DNA of 64,000 nucleotides. It comes from Betaproteobacteria bacterium Ga0077532. Its GTDB lineage: Bacteria > Pseudomonadota > Gammaproteobacteria > Burkholderiales > Ga0077523. Of the stretch, positions 44,426 through 59,209 are shown piece after piece (position 1 is the first letter of the stretch; the number at the start of each line of letters is the position of its first letter). The notes beneath the pieces were generated by a model. That model was not told the origin of the DNA. It worked only from the letters and a program-made list of their open reading frames with translations, and ran no database searches. Position numbers and translations under genes: made by a program. The stretch spans positions 1 through 64,000 of the forward strand of contig LNEE01000003.1 of assembly GCA_001464895.1 (NCBI GenBank), in the 5' to 3' direction.

Positions 44426-44816
44426 GAAGAACTTCACGGCCTCGCCGGTTCCGCGACACGCCACGCTCGCCGCCGCCCAGGCGCTGCTGCCAGCCCCGGG
44501 GGCGGACGTGCTGCGTTCCGTCGCGGTGTTCCAGCACGGCACGCTCCTGCTGAAACTCTATTCGCCCGTTGGGGACGACCTGCAGAAGCCGCACACGCGC
44601 GACGAGTTGTACATCGTTGCCTCGGGAAGCGGCATCTTCCTGAACGGTGACACGCGCCACGCGTTCGGTCCGGGCGATGCGCTCTTCGTCCCAGCCGGCG
44701 TGATCCATCGCTTCGAGTCGTTCACCGCCGACTTCCAGGTCTGGGTGATGTTCTACGGAGCTGACGGTGGCGAACTGCATGGCGGATCGGGAGACGGGAC
44801 GGGGGCCACGTCGTGA
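44415..44816 (+). CDS. Cupin-domain protein
   Basis: A 133-residue single-cupin protein. 'KPHTRDELYIVASGSGIFLN' gives the first cupin motif (near residue 58) and 'GDALFVPAGVIHRFESF' the second (near residue 85), with His and Glu metal ligands present. Function open: a sugar-binding or small dioxygenase role is possible. It overlaps the exporter gene by eleven bases. Confidence 0.8.
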   Translation: MLPEKNFTASPVPRHATLAAAQALLPAPGADVLRSVAVFQHGTLLLKLYSPVGDDLQKPHTRDELYIVASGSGIFLNGDTRHAFGPGDALFVPAGVIHRFESFTADFQVWVMFYGADGGELHGGSGDGTGATS

Positions 44817-45880
44817 TGGAGAGCGCAACGCATGGTTCAAATGCGCAGGGTTCAATTGCGCATGGTTCAATTGCGCATGGTTCCGTCCCGCATGATTCCA
44901 CCCCGCAAGTCTCCATCGTCATTCCCATCTACAACGAGGCGGCAAACCTTCCCGACCTCGTGACCCGCGTCCACGACGCGCTCGCACCGTCCGGTCGCCT
45001 CTTCGAGCTGATCTGCATCGACGACGGCTCGCGCGACGGATCCGCGCGCATTCTGGAAGGTCTGGCGGCCACGCGGCCTTGGCTGACGCCGGTGTATCTC
45101 ATCCGCAACTACGGACAGTCGACGGCGATGCAGGCCGGCTTCGACATCGCCCGCGGGGAGTTCGTCGTCACGCTCGACGGTGACCTGCAGAACGACCCCG
45201 ACGACATCCCGCGCCTGCTCGATCAGCTGGAAGCCACCCCCGACGTCGATGTGATCTCGGGTTGGCGCAAGGCCAGGCAGGATGCCGCGCTTTCGCGCAA
45301 GCTGCCGTCGATGATCGCCAACAGCCTCATCTCCCGCGTCACGGGGGTTCGCCTCCACGACTACGGCTGTGCGCTCAAGCTGTACCGCGCGCAGATCATC
45401 CGGGACCTTCGCCTCTACGGTGAGCAGCACCGATTCATCCCCGCGCTCGCCGCCGAGGTGGGTGCCAAGATCATCGAGGTTCCCGTACAACATCACGCAC
45501 GCACCCGCGGTACGAGCAAGTACGGCATCGACCGGACGTTCCGCGTGATCCTCGATCTCCTCTGGATCAAGTTCGTCCTGCGCTTTCTCCACCGCCCCAT
45601 CCATGCGTTCGGTGGACTGGGCCTCGGACTGGGGTCCGCCGGATTCCTGATCCTTGCGTGGCTGGCATTCGAGAAGATCGTCCTCGGGCATCCCATCGGC
45701 GGTCGGCCGTTGCTCATGCTTGGCGTGCTGCTCGTGCTGATTGCGGTCCAGATGGTCGCTACGGGTGTACTCGGCGAGATCCTCACGCGAATTTATCACG
45801 AGCCGGAGGGACGTCGGCAGTACCAGACCCGGTTTGCGCCGCGACCGCTTCCGGCATCGCGGGAGTCCGGCACTGGCTGA
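44816..45880 (+). CDS. Family 2 glycosyltransferase, polyprenyl-phosphate type (ArnC/GtrB/DPM-like)
   Basis: Membrane-anchored transferase that loads a sugar onto undecaprenyl phosphate. After a variable, repeat-coded N-terminus (about 30 residues) comes 'VSIVIPIYNEAANLPDLVTR', the D-x-D type site 'VVTLDGDLQNDPDDIPRLLD' near residue 120, 'RGTSKYGIDRTFRVILDLLW' near residue 230 and two C-terminal membrane segments. The product would be flipped and used by the GT39 enzyme encoded nearby. The ATG at 44816 is chosen; a GTG just before it overlaps the cupin stop. Confidence 0.88.
   Translation: MESATHGSNAQGSIAHGSIAHGSVPHDSTPQVSIVIPIYNEAANLPDLVTRVHDALAPSGRLFELICIDDGSRDGSARILEGLAATRPWLTPVYLIRNYGQSTAMQAGFDIARGEFVVTLDGDLQNDPDDIPRLLDQLEATPDVDVISGWRKARQDAALSRKLPSMIANSLISRVTGVRLHDYGCALKLYRAQIIRDLRLYGEQHRFIPALAAEVGAKIIEVPVQHHARTRGTSKYGIDRTFRVILDLLWIKFVLRFLHRPIHAFGGLGLGLGSAGFLILAWLAFEKIVLGHPIGGRPLLMLGVLLVLIAVQMVATGVLGEILTRIYHEPEGRRQYQTRFAPRPLPASRESGTG
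44831..44905 (+). repeat. Five 15-bp tandem units in the GT2 coding start
   Basis: Units 44831-44845, 44846-44860, 44861-44875, 44876-44890 and 44891-44905 share the form catggttcaattgcg, with the last two more diverged. Each adds five residues (for example HGSIA), so gain or loss of a unit keeps the frame. Confidence 0.8.
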
Positions 45881-46838
45881 GGACTCGCCGGCCGTTGCCC
45901 GGCCGCGCAAGTGGTTCCGCCTGCTACTCCGGGCGGTGGCGGGCCTCGCGCTCGTCGGGGCGATTCTCTGGTATCTGGGGCCCGAGAGCATTGCCAGAGT
46001 GCTGCGCGACGCGGAACCGGGAACCGTGGTTGGCGCCCTCGCGCTGGCCATCACCTCGAACGTCCTGTCAGCCGCTCGCTGGGCCGCTATCGCACGGGCC
46101 TTCCATCTCCAGGCGCCCTTCGCGCCGCTCGTCGCGATGTACGCGCGCGGCATCACCAGCAACACGCTGCTCCCCGGCGCCACGCTGTCCGGTGACGCCT
46201 TGCGCAGCTACGAGCTATCGCGTCTCGGCAACCCGCTCGTGGAGTCGGCGGTGTCGGTGGCCTTCTGCCGCTTGAGTGGCCTCTGGACCCTGTGCGTGCT
46301 CAGCCTGCTGGCGGCCGGCGTCGCCCTCGCCGCCGGCCTTTCGCTCGACGCCGGTGGCCACGGCGGAAACGTCCTCGCGGCCTACGGAACGCTGCTGGCG
46401 GTGATCGTGGTCGGACCTTTCCTTCCGTGGCCCCTGGACAGGCTTCGTGCACTCCCGTTTCGCGCCGCCGGCCGCTTGGCCGACCTCTGGTCCCGACTGC
46501 GCAATCCCGATACCGGCCTGCGCCGCAGTCTGTGGAACTCGCTCTGGCTCTCGATCCTCGTGCAGGTGTTCTCCTCGCTCGCGCTTGCGGTCTGCGGCGT
46601 CGCGGTGGGCGTCGACGTGCCGCTGGTGCTCATGCTCGCCTGCGCAGCGCCCATTTTCGTCATGGCAGCGGTACCGCTCGGCATCGCTGGTTTCGGTACG
46701 CGCGAACTGGCGGCCGTTGCCGTGCTCGGTCTCGCCGGCGTTCCGCCGGCCACCGCGGCTGCGACGGGTTTGCTGTACGGGGTTCTCGGTGTCGCTCAGG
46801 GTGTGCTGTCCGCGCCGCTCTTCCTCCGGACCCGGTGA
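45741..46838 (+). CDS. Lysylphosphatidylglycerol-synthase-TM / UPF0104-like membrane protein
   Basis: A flippase-like integral membrane protein with seven to eight hydrophobic segments. Conserved elements are 'ARWAAIARAFHLQAPFAPLV', 'GITSNTLLPGATLSGDALRS' near residue 140 and 'PLGIAGFGTRELAAVAVLGL' near residue 310. The first in-frame ATG (45741) overlaps the GT2 gene by 140 bases and gives an odd arginine-rich front end. The family-like part begins near 45873, where a CTG is preceded by GGGAG, so the true start may be a rare CTG. Placed between GT2 and GT39 genes, it may move a lipid-linked sugar. Confidence 0.72.
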   Translation: MRSRWSLRVYSARSSREFITSRRDVGSTRPGLRRDRFRHRGSPALAEDSPAVARPRKWFRLLLRAVAGLALVGAILWYLGPESIARVLRDAEPGTVVGALALAITSNVLSAARWAAIARAFHLQAPFAPLVAMYARGITSNTLLPGATLSGDALRSYELSRLGNPLVESAVSVAFCRLSGLWTLCVLSLLAAGVALAAGLSLDAGGHGGNVLAAYGTLLAVIVVGPFLPWPLDRLRALPFRAAGRLADLWSRLRNPDTGLRRSLWNSLWLSILVQVFSSLALAVCGVAVGVDVPLVLMLACAAPIFVMAAVPLGIAGFGTRELAAVAVLGLAGVPPATAAATGLLYGVLGVAQGVLSAPLFLRTR

Positions 46839-46853
46839 TAGCATCGCTGCCCC

Positions 46854-48425
46854 ATGAACCCACCTGACCGAAGCGTGGCCGACGATCTGCGCACTCAGCC
46901 GCTGCTGACGGCGCTCCTCGTCGTTGCCGTGGCGTTCGCGTTCTTCGTGGGGCTCGGCGCGGTACCGCTCTTCGATCTCGACGAAGGGGCCTTCACCGAA
47001 GCCACGCGCGAGATGCTGCTCCGCGGCGACTACATCTCGACGTTCCTGAACGGGGAGCCGCGCTACGACAAGCCGGTGCTCATCTACTGGCTCCAGGCCG
47101 TGTCGGTGCTGGCGTTCGGCCAGAACGAGTTCGCGTTCCGACTGCCTTCCGCGATCTGCGCGACCGTCTGGGTCACGATCATCTTCCTGTTCGTGCGTCG
47201 CCTGCGAGGTGTCGAGGCAGGTCTGCTGGCCGCGGGATTCACGGCGACGGCTGCAGGCGTCACCGTCATCGGCCGTGCCGCGATCGCCGATGCGCTGCTC
47301 AACATGCTGATCGCCGCCGCCGCAACGTCGGCGTTCCTCTACCTGAAGGAACGTGATCGCCGCTGGCTCGATGCAGCCTTCGTATCGATCGGCTTCGGGC
47401 TGCTCGCGAAGGGCCCGGTCGCAGTGCTGGTACCGCTCGCGGCCACGTTCCTGTACAGCGTGACGAAGCGGGATCTGCGCACCTGGTTCGGTGCCGTGTT
47501 CGATGTGCGCGGCATTGCACTCATGCTCGCCATCGCAGCACCGTGGTACGTGGCGCAGTACCTGAAGGAAGGCGACGCCTTCGTACAGGGCTTCCTCATG
47601 AAGCACAACGTCGAGCGCTTCAGCGCACCGATGCACGGATTCGACGGCAGCTTCCTCTTCTACGTACCGTGGCTCTTCGGCGCGACACTCCCGCATCTCG
47701 CACCACTCGTGAACGCACTGCGCAGTGTTCGCCTGGTCTGGGCGGACGACCTCCAACGCTTCTGCCTGCTCTGGTTCGGATTCGTGTTCGTGTTCTTTTC
47801 GCTCTCCGGCACCAAGCTTCCCCACTACGTCTTCTATGGCTACAGCGGCCTCTTCGTGATCATGGCCCTGCAGATCGGGCGTCTGCACCGACACGCCATG
47901 GCGCTCGCGCCGGCAGCGGTCATCTTCGCGGCGATGGCCGCCCTGCCCTTCGCGCTCGAGCAGGCTCTGCCCGGCATTCGTGATCCGTACTATCGCGAGG
48001 CGTTGCTCGACGTGCGTGCGCAATTCGGCCCCGCGTACTACGCAGTCACGGCCCTGCTCGTCGCGGGAACCATCGTACTCATGGCATGGCGTGGGGGTGC
48101 GCTATCCGTGAAGTTGCTCGCGACCGGTATCGGGATGGCTGCGATGCTCGGTCTGTTCATCCTGCCCATCGCTGGCGATGTCCAGCAGAAGCCGATCAAG
48201 GAAGCGGCCCTGCTCGCGAAGGCCCGCGGATACGAGGTGGTGATGTGGGGCCTCAACACCCCGAGCTTCATCGTCTACTCAGGCCGCCTCGCGCCGCGGC
48301 GTGATCCGCTGCCAGGCGAGATCGCGCTCACGAAGACGAAGCGGCTCGCGGACCTGCCGGATCACGAGGTGCTCTACCGCAAGCGTGGCATCGCTCTGAT
48401 CCGCCTCGGCGCTGCCCGACCGTGA
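46854..48425 (+). CDS. Family 39 glycosyltransferase (ArnT-like)
   Basis: A 523-residue multi-pass membrane enzyme that transfers a sugar from a polyprenyl carrier. 'FDLDEGAFTEATREMLLRGD' near residue 40 holds the catalytic acidic residues in the first periplasmic loop; 'PRYDKPVLIYWLQAVSVLAF' near residue 70 and 'GLLAKGPVAVLVPLA' near residue 180 are typical of PMT_2/ArnT proteins. About twelve membrane segments follow. The receptor may be lipid A or another envelope lipid. The next gene's GTG overlaps its stop. Confidence 0.87.
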   Translation: MNPPDRSVADDLRTQPLLTALLVVAVAFAFFVGLGAVPLFDLDEGAFTEATREMLLRGDYISTFLNGEPRYDKPVLIYWLQAVSVLAFGQNEFAFRLPSAICATVWVTIIFLFVRRLRGVEAGLLAAGFTATAAGVTVIGRAAIADALLNMLIAAAATSAFLYLKERDRRWLDAAFVSIGFGLLAKGPVAVLVPLAATFLYSVTKRDLRTWFGAVFDVRGIALMLAIAAPWYVAQYLKEGDAFVQGFLMKHNVERFSAPMHGFDGSFLFYVPWLFGATLPHLAPLVNALRSVRLVWADDLQRFCLLWFGFVFVFFSLSGTKLPHYVFYGYSGLFVIMALQIGRLHRHAMALAPAAVIFAAMAALPFALEQALPGIRDPYYREALLDVRAQFGPAYYAVTALLVAGTIVLMAWRGGALSVKLLATGIGMAAMLGLFILPIAGDVQQKPIKEAALLAKARGYEVVMWGLNTPSFIVYSGRLAPRRDPLPGEIALTKTKRLADLPDHEVLYRKRGIALIRLGAARP

Positions 48426-49213
48426 TACGTGCCCACACCGGCGGCGTACAGCCCTCGGACTGGTGGGTCCCGTTGGCCGGGATCCTCGCGCTCGTCGTGG
48501 TGGCGCTGACCGACAGCAACCTTGCGTCGTTCCAGTGGCTCAACCGGGTGAGTCAGTTCACCGGCCCGACGCCGTGGCCCTACATCACCATCCTTGGGGA
48601 CACAGCCGTTGCCATCGCGCTCTTTCTGCCCCTCGCCACACGCCGTGCGGAAGTGCTCTGGGCCCTGGCGATCTCGGCCGTCCTAGGTACGCTCTTCGTG
48701 CACGGCCTCAAACCCGTGTTGAGCTTTCCGCGCCCTCCCGCGGTGTTCGCTGCAGACGCGATCACGGTCATCGGCCCGGCGCACCGTGGGAACTCCTTTC
48801 CCTCCGGACACACGACCACGATCTTTCTGGCGGCAGGGCTGGTTTGGCTGCACTTCCGATCGATACCCCTGCGGGCAGCAGCCGTCGGCATCGCGATCGT
48901 CGTCGGACTGTCGAGGGCCGTCGTCGGCGTGCACTGGCCCATCGATATCGCGGCAGGTGCTGCGGGTGGCTGGACGGCTGCGATCGTCGGCACTGCGCTC
49001 GCCCATCGCTGGGCTGGTGTCGGTCGCAGCCCGATCACGCGGGCCCTGCTGCAAGTGCTCGGCGCCGCGTGCGGATTGTTCCTGCTCATCGGATCGGGAA
49101 CCGGTTATCCCCAGGCGATCGCTCTCCAGTACGCAGCGGGCATCGTTGGCATGGTGGTGCCTGCCTGGATGGCGCTCGACGACTTCCGTCAGCGACGACG
49201 CACGGAGAGATGA
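48422..49213 (+). CDS. PAP2 family phosphatase
   Basis: A 263-residue membrane phosphatase. The three-part PAP2 signature is intact: 'KPVLSFPRPP' near residue 97, 'SFPSGHTTT' near residue 125 and 'GLSRAVVGVHWPIDIAAG' near residue 165. It likely removes phosphate from polyprenyl diphosphate or a lipid head group, recycling the carrier used by the neighbouring sugar transferases. The start is a GTG overlapping the GT39 stop. Confidence 0.88.
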   Translation: MIRAHTGGVQPSDWWVPLAGILALVVVALTDSNLASFQWLNRVSQFTGPTPWPYITILGDTAVAIALFLPLATRRAEVLWALAISAVLGTLFVHGLKPVLSFPRPPAVFAADAITVIGPAHRGNSFPSGHTTTIFLAAGLVWLHFRSIPLRAAAVGIAIVVGLSRAVVGVHWPIDIAAGAAGGWTAAIVGTALAHRWAGVGRSPITRALLQVLGAACGLFLLIGSGTGYPQAIALQYAAGIVGMVVPAWMALDDFRQRRRTER

Positions 49214-49800
49214 CCATGGCACAGGACAGTTCCCGCCCCGATTTCTGGGACACGCGCTACGACAACCATGTGATGCCGTGGGACGCGGGCGGCGTCCCGG
49301 CACGATTGGCGTCGCATGCGGATGCACTGCGGCCCGGCAGTCGGATCCTCGTGCCGGGTTGCGGCACAGGCTACGAAGCCTGCTTCCTTGCCTCGCGGGG
49401 ATTCGAAGTGCTGGCCATCGATTTCAGCGCGCCAGCGGTGGCGCTGGCAAAGTCGCGGGCAGGACCCTTCGCGCACTGCTTCATCGAAGCCGACTTCTTC
49501 AGCTTCGACGCGGGCGCAGGATTCGACGTGGTCTACGAGCGCGCCTTTCTCTGCGCGCTGCCTCGGCGGATGGATGACGACTACGCGGTGCGAATGTCGG
49601 CGTTGATTCCTTCGGGCGGGACGCTCATCGGCTACTGGTTCTTCGACGACAACCTGCGCGGACCGCCCTTCGGCACGACCCGCGAACGGCTGGAGGCGCT
49701 GCTCTCGCCGTCGTTCCTTCCGGAGTCGGATGAATCCGTGGAGGACTCACTTCCGGTCTTCGCCGGGAAGGAACGCTGGCAGGTTTGGCGTCGACGCTGA
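49210..49800 (+). CDS. TPMT-like SAM-dependent methyltransferase
   Basis: A 196-residue methyltransferase close to the thiopurine/thiol methyltransferase family. 'FWDTRYDNHVMPWDAGGVPA' near residue 12 is the family opening, 'RILVPGCGTGYEACFLASRG' near residue 45 the SAM site, and 'YERAFLCALPRRM' near residue 108 and 'YWFFDDNLRGPPFG' near residue 140 are also typical. The substrate is unknown; thiol, selenium or arsenic compounds are methylated by relatives. The ATG overlaps the PAP2 stop. Confidence 0.82.
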   Translation: MTMAQDSSRPDFWDTRYDNHVMPWDAGGVPARLASHADALRPGSRILVPGCGTGYEACFLASRGFEVLAIDFSAPAVALAKSRAGPFAHCFIEADFFSFDAGAGFDVVYERAFLCALPRRMDDDYAVRMSALIPSGGTLIGYWFFDDNLRGPPFGTTRERLEALLSPSFLPESDESVEDSLPVFAGKERWQVWRRR

Positions 49801-49855
49801 TCCGCGTCGGACGATGCGCGCGTGCATGGCCTCGCGCGCATCGCAGTTTCCGTCG

Positions 49856-51493
49856 TCAGTGGAAGAGCACCCATGCCTTCTGCAGCGTGTTCCACACGCC
49901 CCAGGCGAGCGGCACGGCCACCAGGACCCAGAACGCACCCACCACCGCCGGGTTGCTGCCCGTCCCAGCGCCGCTGACGCCACTGATCGCCGAGACCGCG
50001 TCCGCCTGCGCCTTGTCGTGCGCCAGCTTGCGTTCGGCAGCCAGTTCCTCGTCGGTCATGAACCATTTCGCCGCCACGGGCCGCACGAGCAGGTTGCACA
50101 CGAAGCCGCCGACCAGAAGCGCCGCGAGGATGTACATCGTGGTGTCGTAGGCCTCGCTCTTCGGTACGCCGGACTTGATCTGGGCATCGTTGATGTAGTT
50201 CACGAGCAGCGGTCCGACGATCCCAGCCACCGACCACGCGGTGAGCAGCCGGCCATGGATGGCACCGACCATCTGCGTGCCGAACATGTCGGCGAGGTAC
50301 GCGGGAATGGTCGCGAAGCCGCCGCCGTACATCGTGAGGATGATGCAGAAGATGCCGACGAACAGCGCGACGCTGCCCGAGTGGCCTGCAGAGGGGGCGT
50401 AGGCGTACAGCACGAAGCCCAGCACGAAGAACACGAAGTAGGTGAGCTTGCGGCCGATGAAGTCCGACAGAGATGCCCACAGGAAACGCCCGCCGATGTT
50501 GAAGAGCGACAGCAGCCCCGTGAAGCCCGCAGCGATCGCGGCGACCTGGCCGAGCTGATTCGTGTCGAGCTGGTCGAACTTGATGTCGAGGCCGACCAGA
50601 CGGCCACCGAAGATCTCCTGCAGCATCGGGGAAGCCATGCCGATCACGCCGATACCTGCAGAGACGTTGAGACACAGGATCCCCCAGAGCAGCCAGAACT
50701 GCGGCGTGCGCCATGCCTTGGAGAGATGCACGTGCTTCGTCGTGATCATCGTGTTCGCGCCCTGCGTCGCGGGCGGTATCCAACCCTCGGGCTTCCAGCC
50801 GGTCGGCGGGACGCGATACGTGAGGGCACCGATCATCATGAACACGAAGTAGATCGCCGCCATCGCGAGGAAGGTCTCCCACACGCCCACCGATGTCGGC
50901 GTCGCGAAGGTCTTCATCAGCCGGTCTGCCAGCGGCGAGCCGATCATGGCACCGCCACCGAAGCCCATGATGGCCATGCCGGTCGCCATGCCGCGTCGAT
51001 CGGGGAACCACTTGATGAGCGTCGACACCGGAGAGATGTAACCGAGCCCGAGCCCGATGCCGCCGATGACGCCGGACCCGAGCCACATCATCCAGAGCTG
51101 ATGCGTGTAGACGCCGACGGCGGACATCACGAGACCACCACACCAGCAAAGCGCCGAGACGACACCTGCCTTGCGCGGACCGGCGTGCTCCAGCCACCCG
51201 CCGAACAGCGCAGCGCTGGACCCGAGGAAGACGAAGAAGAGCGTGTACATCCAGCCGAGGATCGGCTTGTCCCAATCGCAGGCGGTGGTGAAGAGCTTGT
51301 CCACCCAAGACATGTCGGACGGGCAGGCAACGGGTGTCGAGATCCCGATGGCCTTCGTCAGCGGCAGCCAGAACACCGAAAAGCCATACGCCATGCCGAT
51401 GCAGAGGTGAATGCACAGCGCTGCCGGCGGCACGAGCCAACGGCTGAAACCCGGCCGCGCGATGATCCTTTCCTTGTCCAGAAAACTGCTCAT
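49856..51493 (-). CDS. MFS transporter, oxalate/formate antiporter (OFA) family
   Basis: A 545-residue, twelve-segment transporter. 'GMAYGFSVFWLPLTKAIG' and 'HAGPRKAGVVSALCWCGG' are the family front, 'GGIGLGLGYISPVSTLIKWF' near residue 145 and 'PDRRGMATGMAIMGFGGGA' are OFA hallmarks, and 'FNIGGRFLWASLSDFIGRKL' near residue 335 starts the second half. Extra C-terminal residues add one hydrophobic segment. Known relatives exchange oxalate and formate or carry other small carboxylates; the substrate here is not certain. It is divergent from mobA. Confidence 0.85.
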   Translation of the reverse strand: MSSFLDKERIIARPGFSRWLVPPAALCIHLCIGMAYGFSVFWLPLTKAIGISTPVACPSDMSWVDKLFTTACDWDKPILGWMYTLFFVFLGSSAALFGGWLEHAGPRKAGVVSALCWCGGLVMSAVGVYTHQLWMMWLGSGVIGGIGLGLGYISPVSTLIKWFPDRRGMATGMAIMGFGGGAMIGSPLADRLMKTFATPTSVGVWETFLAMAAIYFVFMMIGALTYRVPPTGWKPEGWIPPATQGANTMITTKHVHLSKAWRTPQFWLLWGILCLNVSAGIGVIGMASPMLQEIFGGRLVGLDIKFDQLDTNQLGQVAAIAAGFTGLLSLFNIGGRFLWASLSDFIGRKLTYFVFFVLGFVLYAYAPSAGHSGSVALFVGIFCIILTMYGGGFATIPAYLADMFGTQMVGAIHGRLLTAWSVAGIVGPLLVNYINDAQIKSGVPKSEAYDTTMYILAALLVGGFVCNLLVRPVAAKWFMTDEELAAERKLAHDKAQADAVSAISGVSGAGTGSNPAVVGAFWVLVAVPLAWGVWNTLQKAWVLFH

Positions 51494-51785
51494 GTCCCGC
51501 CCCCTCAGGCTTTGTCTTGTTGGATGTCTCGCAGGCAGTCCGCGGACGAGTCACCGGTGTTTTTCTTCATATGCCACCGTCGGTTATCCCCGTCCGGGGC
51601 GCGGGGATGATACCGGGGAAAGCGGGGAGGCAACAGGCGGAGCAGCGCGCCGCACGCGGGCCAGAACATCGCACCGGACGGGCTTCGCGGACCATCGAGT
51701 CATCGACGTATCGGCGCGCTGGATGCACCATCCGAGGCATGCAGAAACACCATCGTCCGAACGCCACCTACGGGGGAATGCCGTG

Positions 51786-52403
51786 ATGTCGTCCGTGGCC
51801 CGGAATCCGGTCACCGGTGTCGTGCTCGCGGGCGGGCTGGCGCGCAGGATGGGCGGCCTGCCCAAGGCGCTGATGCCGTTGCGAGGGCGACCACTGCTGG
51901 CGCACGTTGTGGATCGACTACGACCCCAGGTGCAGGAGCTTCTCGTGAACGCCAACGCCGATGGAGCGCAGTACGGGAGCTTCGGTGACCGTGTCATCCC
52001 CGACGAAGTCGCGGGTCGTCCCGGGCCGCTGGCGGGTCTGCACGCGGGGCTCGTCAATGCCCGGCATCCATGGGTGTTGGCAGTGCCGTGCGACTCGCCA
52101 TACGTGCCGTCGGACCTCGGTGCCCGGCTGATGGACGCGGCCCGGAACGCCGATGCCGAGGTCGCCGTCGCGAGCGCCGGGGGGCGGGTGCATCCAGTGT
52201 TCTGTCTGGTTTCGTCGGCACTCGCCCAACCGCTCGGCGACTACCTCGTGGCCGGTGGCCGGGCGGTGATGGGATGGATCGAGACGCGTCGGTTCGTGGT
52301 GGTCGAGTTCCAGGATGCCGAGGCGTTCGCAAACGTGAACACGCTGATGGAGCTTGCCAATCTCGAGGCCGCTACGCCTGACGCCATGCGCGACGCTGAC
52401 TGA
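51786..52403 (+). CDS. mobA: Molybdenum cofactor guanylyltransferase
   Basis: Adds GMP to molybdopterin to make the MGD cofactor. The 205-residue protein has the nucleotide-binding 'GVVLAGGLARRMGGLPKAL' at the start, 'VIPDEVAGRPGPLAGLHAGL' near residue 68, 'AVPCDSPYVPSDL' near residue 97 and 'NVNTLMEL' near the end, all typical of MobA. The ATG at 51786 follows a GTG by one codon. It would serve DMSO-reductase-type enzymes such as the one encoded at 34833-36950. Confidence 0.9.
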   Translation: MSSVARNPVTGVVLAGGLARRMGGLPKALMPLRGRPLLAHVVDRLRPQVQELLVNANADGAQYGSFGDRVIPDEVAGRPGPLAGLHAGLVNARHPWVLAVPCDSPYVPSDLGARLMDAARNADAEVAVASAGGRVHPVFCLVSSALAQPLGDYLVAGGRAVMGWIETRRFVVVEFQDAEAFANVNTLMELANLEAATPDAMRDAD

Positions 52404-52461
52404 ACTCGCTAGGGTTCTCAGGTCGATGGCTTCCGCCGAATGCAGCGCCGGGCGGATCGAT

Positions 52462-52773
52462 TCAGCGCGCGGGGCGTTCCGGGACGGCGGCAAGCCGCGG
52501 TCCGGATTCCAGCACCTGGAAGAAGACTTCGTCCTGACGGATCATCCCCAACTCGGCCCGGGCCCTTTCCTCGATCGCACCGTAGCCCTGCTTGAGATCG
52601 CGCACCTCAGCGTCGAGTGCCGCGTTGCGCCGGCGCAGGCCGTCGTTCACCTGTTGCTGGTCCGCCACATGGCGTTCCAGTTCATGCACACGCAGCCACC
52701 CACCCTTGCCGAACCATAGCGGGCCCTGAAGGAGCAGGACGACCGCGAGTAGTCCGATGGTGAGCAGGCGCAT
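52462..52773 (-). CDS. ftsB: Cell division protein FtsB
   Basis: Small divisome protein that works with FtsL and FtsQ. The 103-residue protein has an N-terminal membrane segment (about residues 4-20), the short '[20 protein letters not shown]' region, a coiled coil (about residues 30-65) and '[19 protein letters not shown]' near residue 72. It follows eno by nine bases, the usual arrangement in this group. Confidence 0.93.
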   Translation of the reverse strand: MRLLTIGLLAVVLLLQGPLWFGKGGWLRVHELERHVADQQQVNDGLRRRNAALDAEVRDLKQGYGAIEERARAELGMIRQDEVFFQVLESGPRLAAVPERPAR

Positions 52774-52781
52774 GCGCGTGG

Positions 52782-54080
<1,299 letters not shown>

Positions 54081-54094
54081 TTAGTCGGCTGCAA

Positions 54095-54961
54095 TCAGGT
54101 GGCAGCCGCGGCGTTGCTGGTGACCAGATCCTCGGCGAAGCCTGCGCGCTTCACGAGGGCATCGAGTGACTTCAGCGTCTCTAGCAGGACGCGCATGTGA
54201 TCGAGCGGCCATGCGTTCGGACCGTCGGACAGGGCACGCGACGGATCGGGGTGGGTTTCCATGAACACGCCGGCGATACCAGCCGCGACGGCGGCGCGTG
54301 CGAGGACCGGAACGAACTCCCGCTGTCCGCCACTGGCGTTGCCTTGTCCGCCCGGAAGCTGCACCGAATGCGTCGCATCGAAGACCACCGGGCATCCGGT
54401 TTCGCGCATCACCATCAGGCTCCGCATGTCCGATACGAGGTTGTTGTAGCCGAACGAGAAGCCGCGTTCGCACACCATGATGTTGTCGGTACCGCTCGCT
54501 TCGCGGGCCTTCGCGACGACGTTCTTCATCTCCCACGGAGAGAGGAACTGACCCTTCTTGATGTTCACCGGCCGTCCGGAAGCAGCCACGGCCTGGATGA
54601 AATCGGTCTGACGGCAAAGAAAGGCAGGCGTCTGCAGGATGTCCACCGCTGCAGCGACCTCAGCGATCTCGTCGATGCCGTGGATGTCCGTGAGGACGGG
54701 CACCCCGAGCGCGCTGCGCACATCGGAAAGGATCTGCAGCCCCTTCTGCATGCCCAGCCCCCGGAACGACTTCGACGAACTGCGATTCGCCTTGTCGTAG
54801 GACGCCTTGAAGACGAACGGGATGCCGATCTGCCGCGTCATCTCCGCGAGGCGCCCCGCCGTCTCCATCACGAGTTCGCGAGACTCGATGACACAGGGCC
54901 CCGCTATGAGGAAGAACGGGCGGTCGATGCCGGCTTCAAAGCCGCACAGATTCATCGCCAT
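54095..54961 (-). CDS. kdsA: 3-deoxy-8-phosphooctulonate (KDO8P) synthase
   Basis: Condenses arabinose 5-phosphate with phosphoenolpyruvate to make KDO 8-phosphate for lipopolysaccharide. The 288-residue protein has '[20 protein letters not shown]', '[15 protein letters not shown]' near residue 48, '[10 protein letters not shown]' near residue 88, '[12 protein letters not shown]' near residue 134 and '[20 protein letters not shown]' near residue 192. A metal-free type is suggested by the Asn in 'YDKANRSS' and neighbouring pattern, which I only judged by eye. It starts three bases after pyrG. Confidence 0.97.
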   Translation of the reverse strand: MAMNLCGFEAGIDRPFFLIAGPCVIESRELVMETAGRLAEMTRQIGIPFVFKASYDKANRSSSKSFRGLGMQKGLQILSDVRSALGVPVLTDIHGIDEIAEVAAAVDILQTPAFLCRQTDFIQAVAASGRPVNIKKGQFLSPWEMKNVVAKAREASGTDNIMVCERGFSFGYNNLVSDMRSLMVMRETGCPVVFDATHSVQLPGGQGNASGGQREFVPVLARAAVAAGIAGVFMETHPDPSRALSDGPNAWPLDHMRVLLETLKSLDALVKRAGFAEDLVTSNAAAAT

Positions 54962-54964
54962 GGC

Positions 54965-59108
<4,144 letters not shown>

Positions 59109-59209
59109 CGATTGTTCTCCCGTGACGACGAATCGTGGTGCCGAATGCAAGAAAAATGCTATGTTACCGGAACAGTTATTGCGCCGCAGCAACAGAACCG
59201 GACCCGAGA

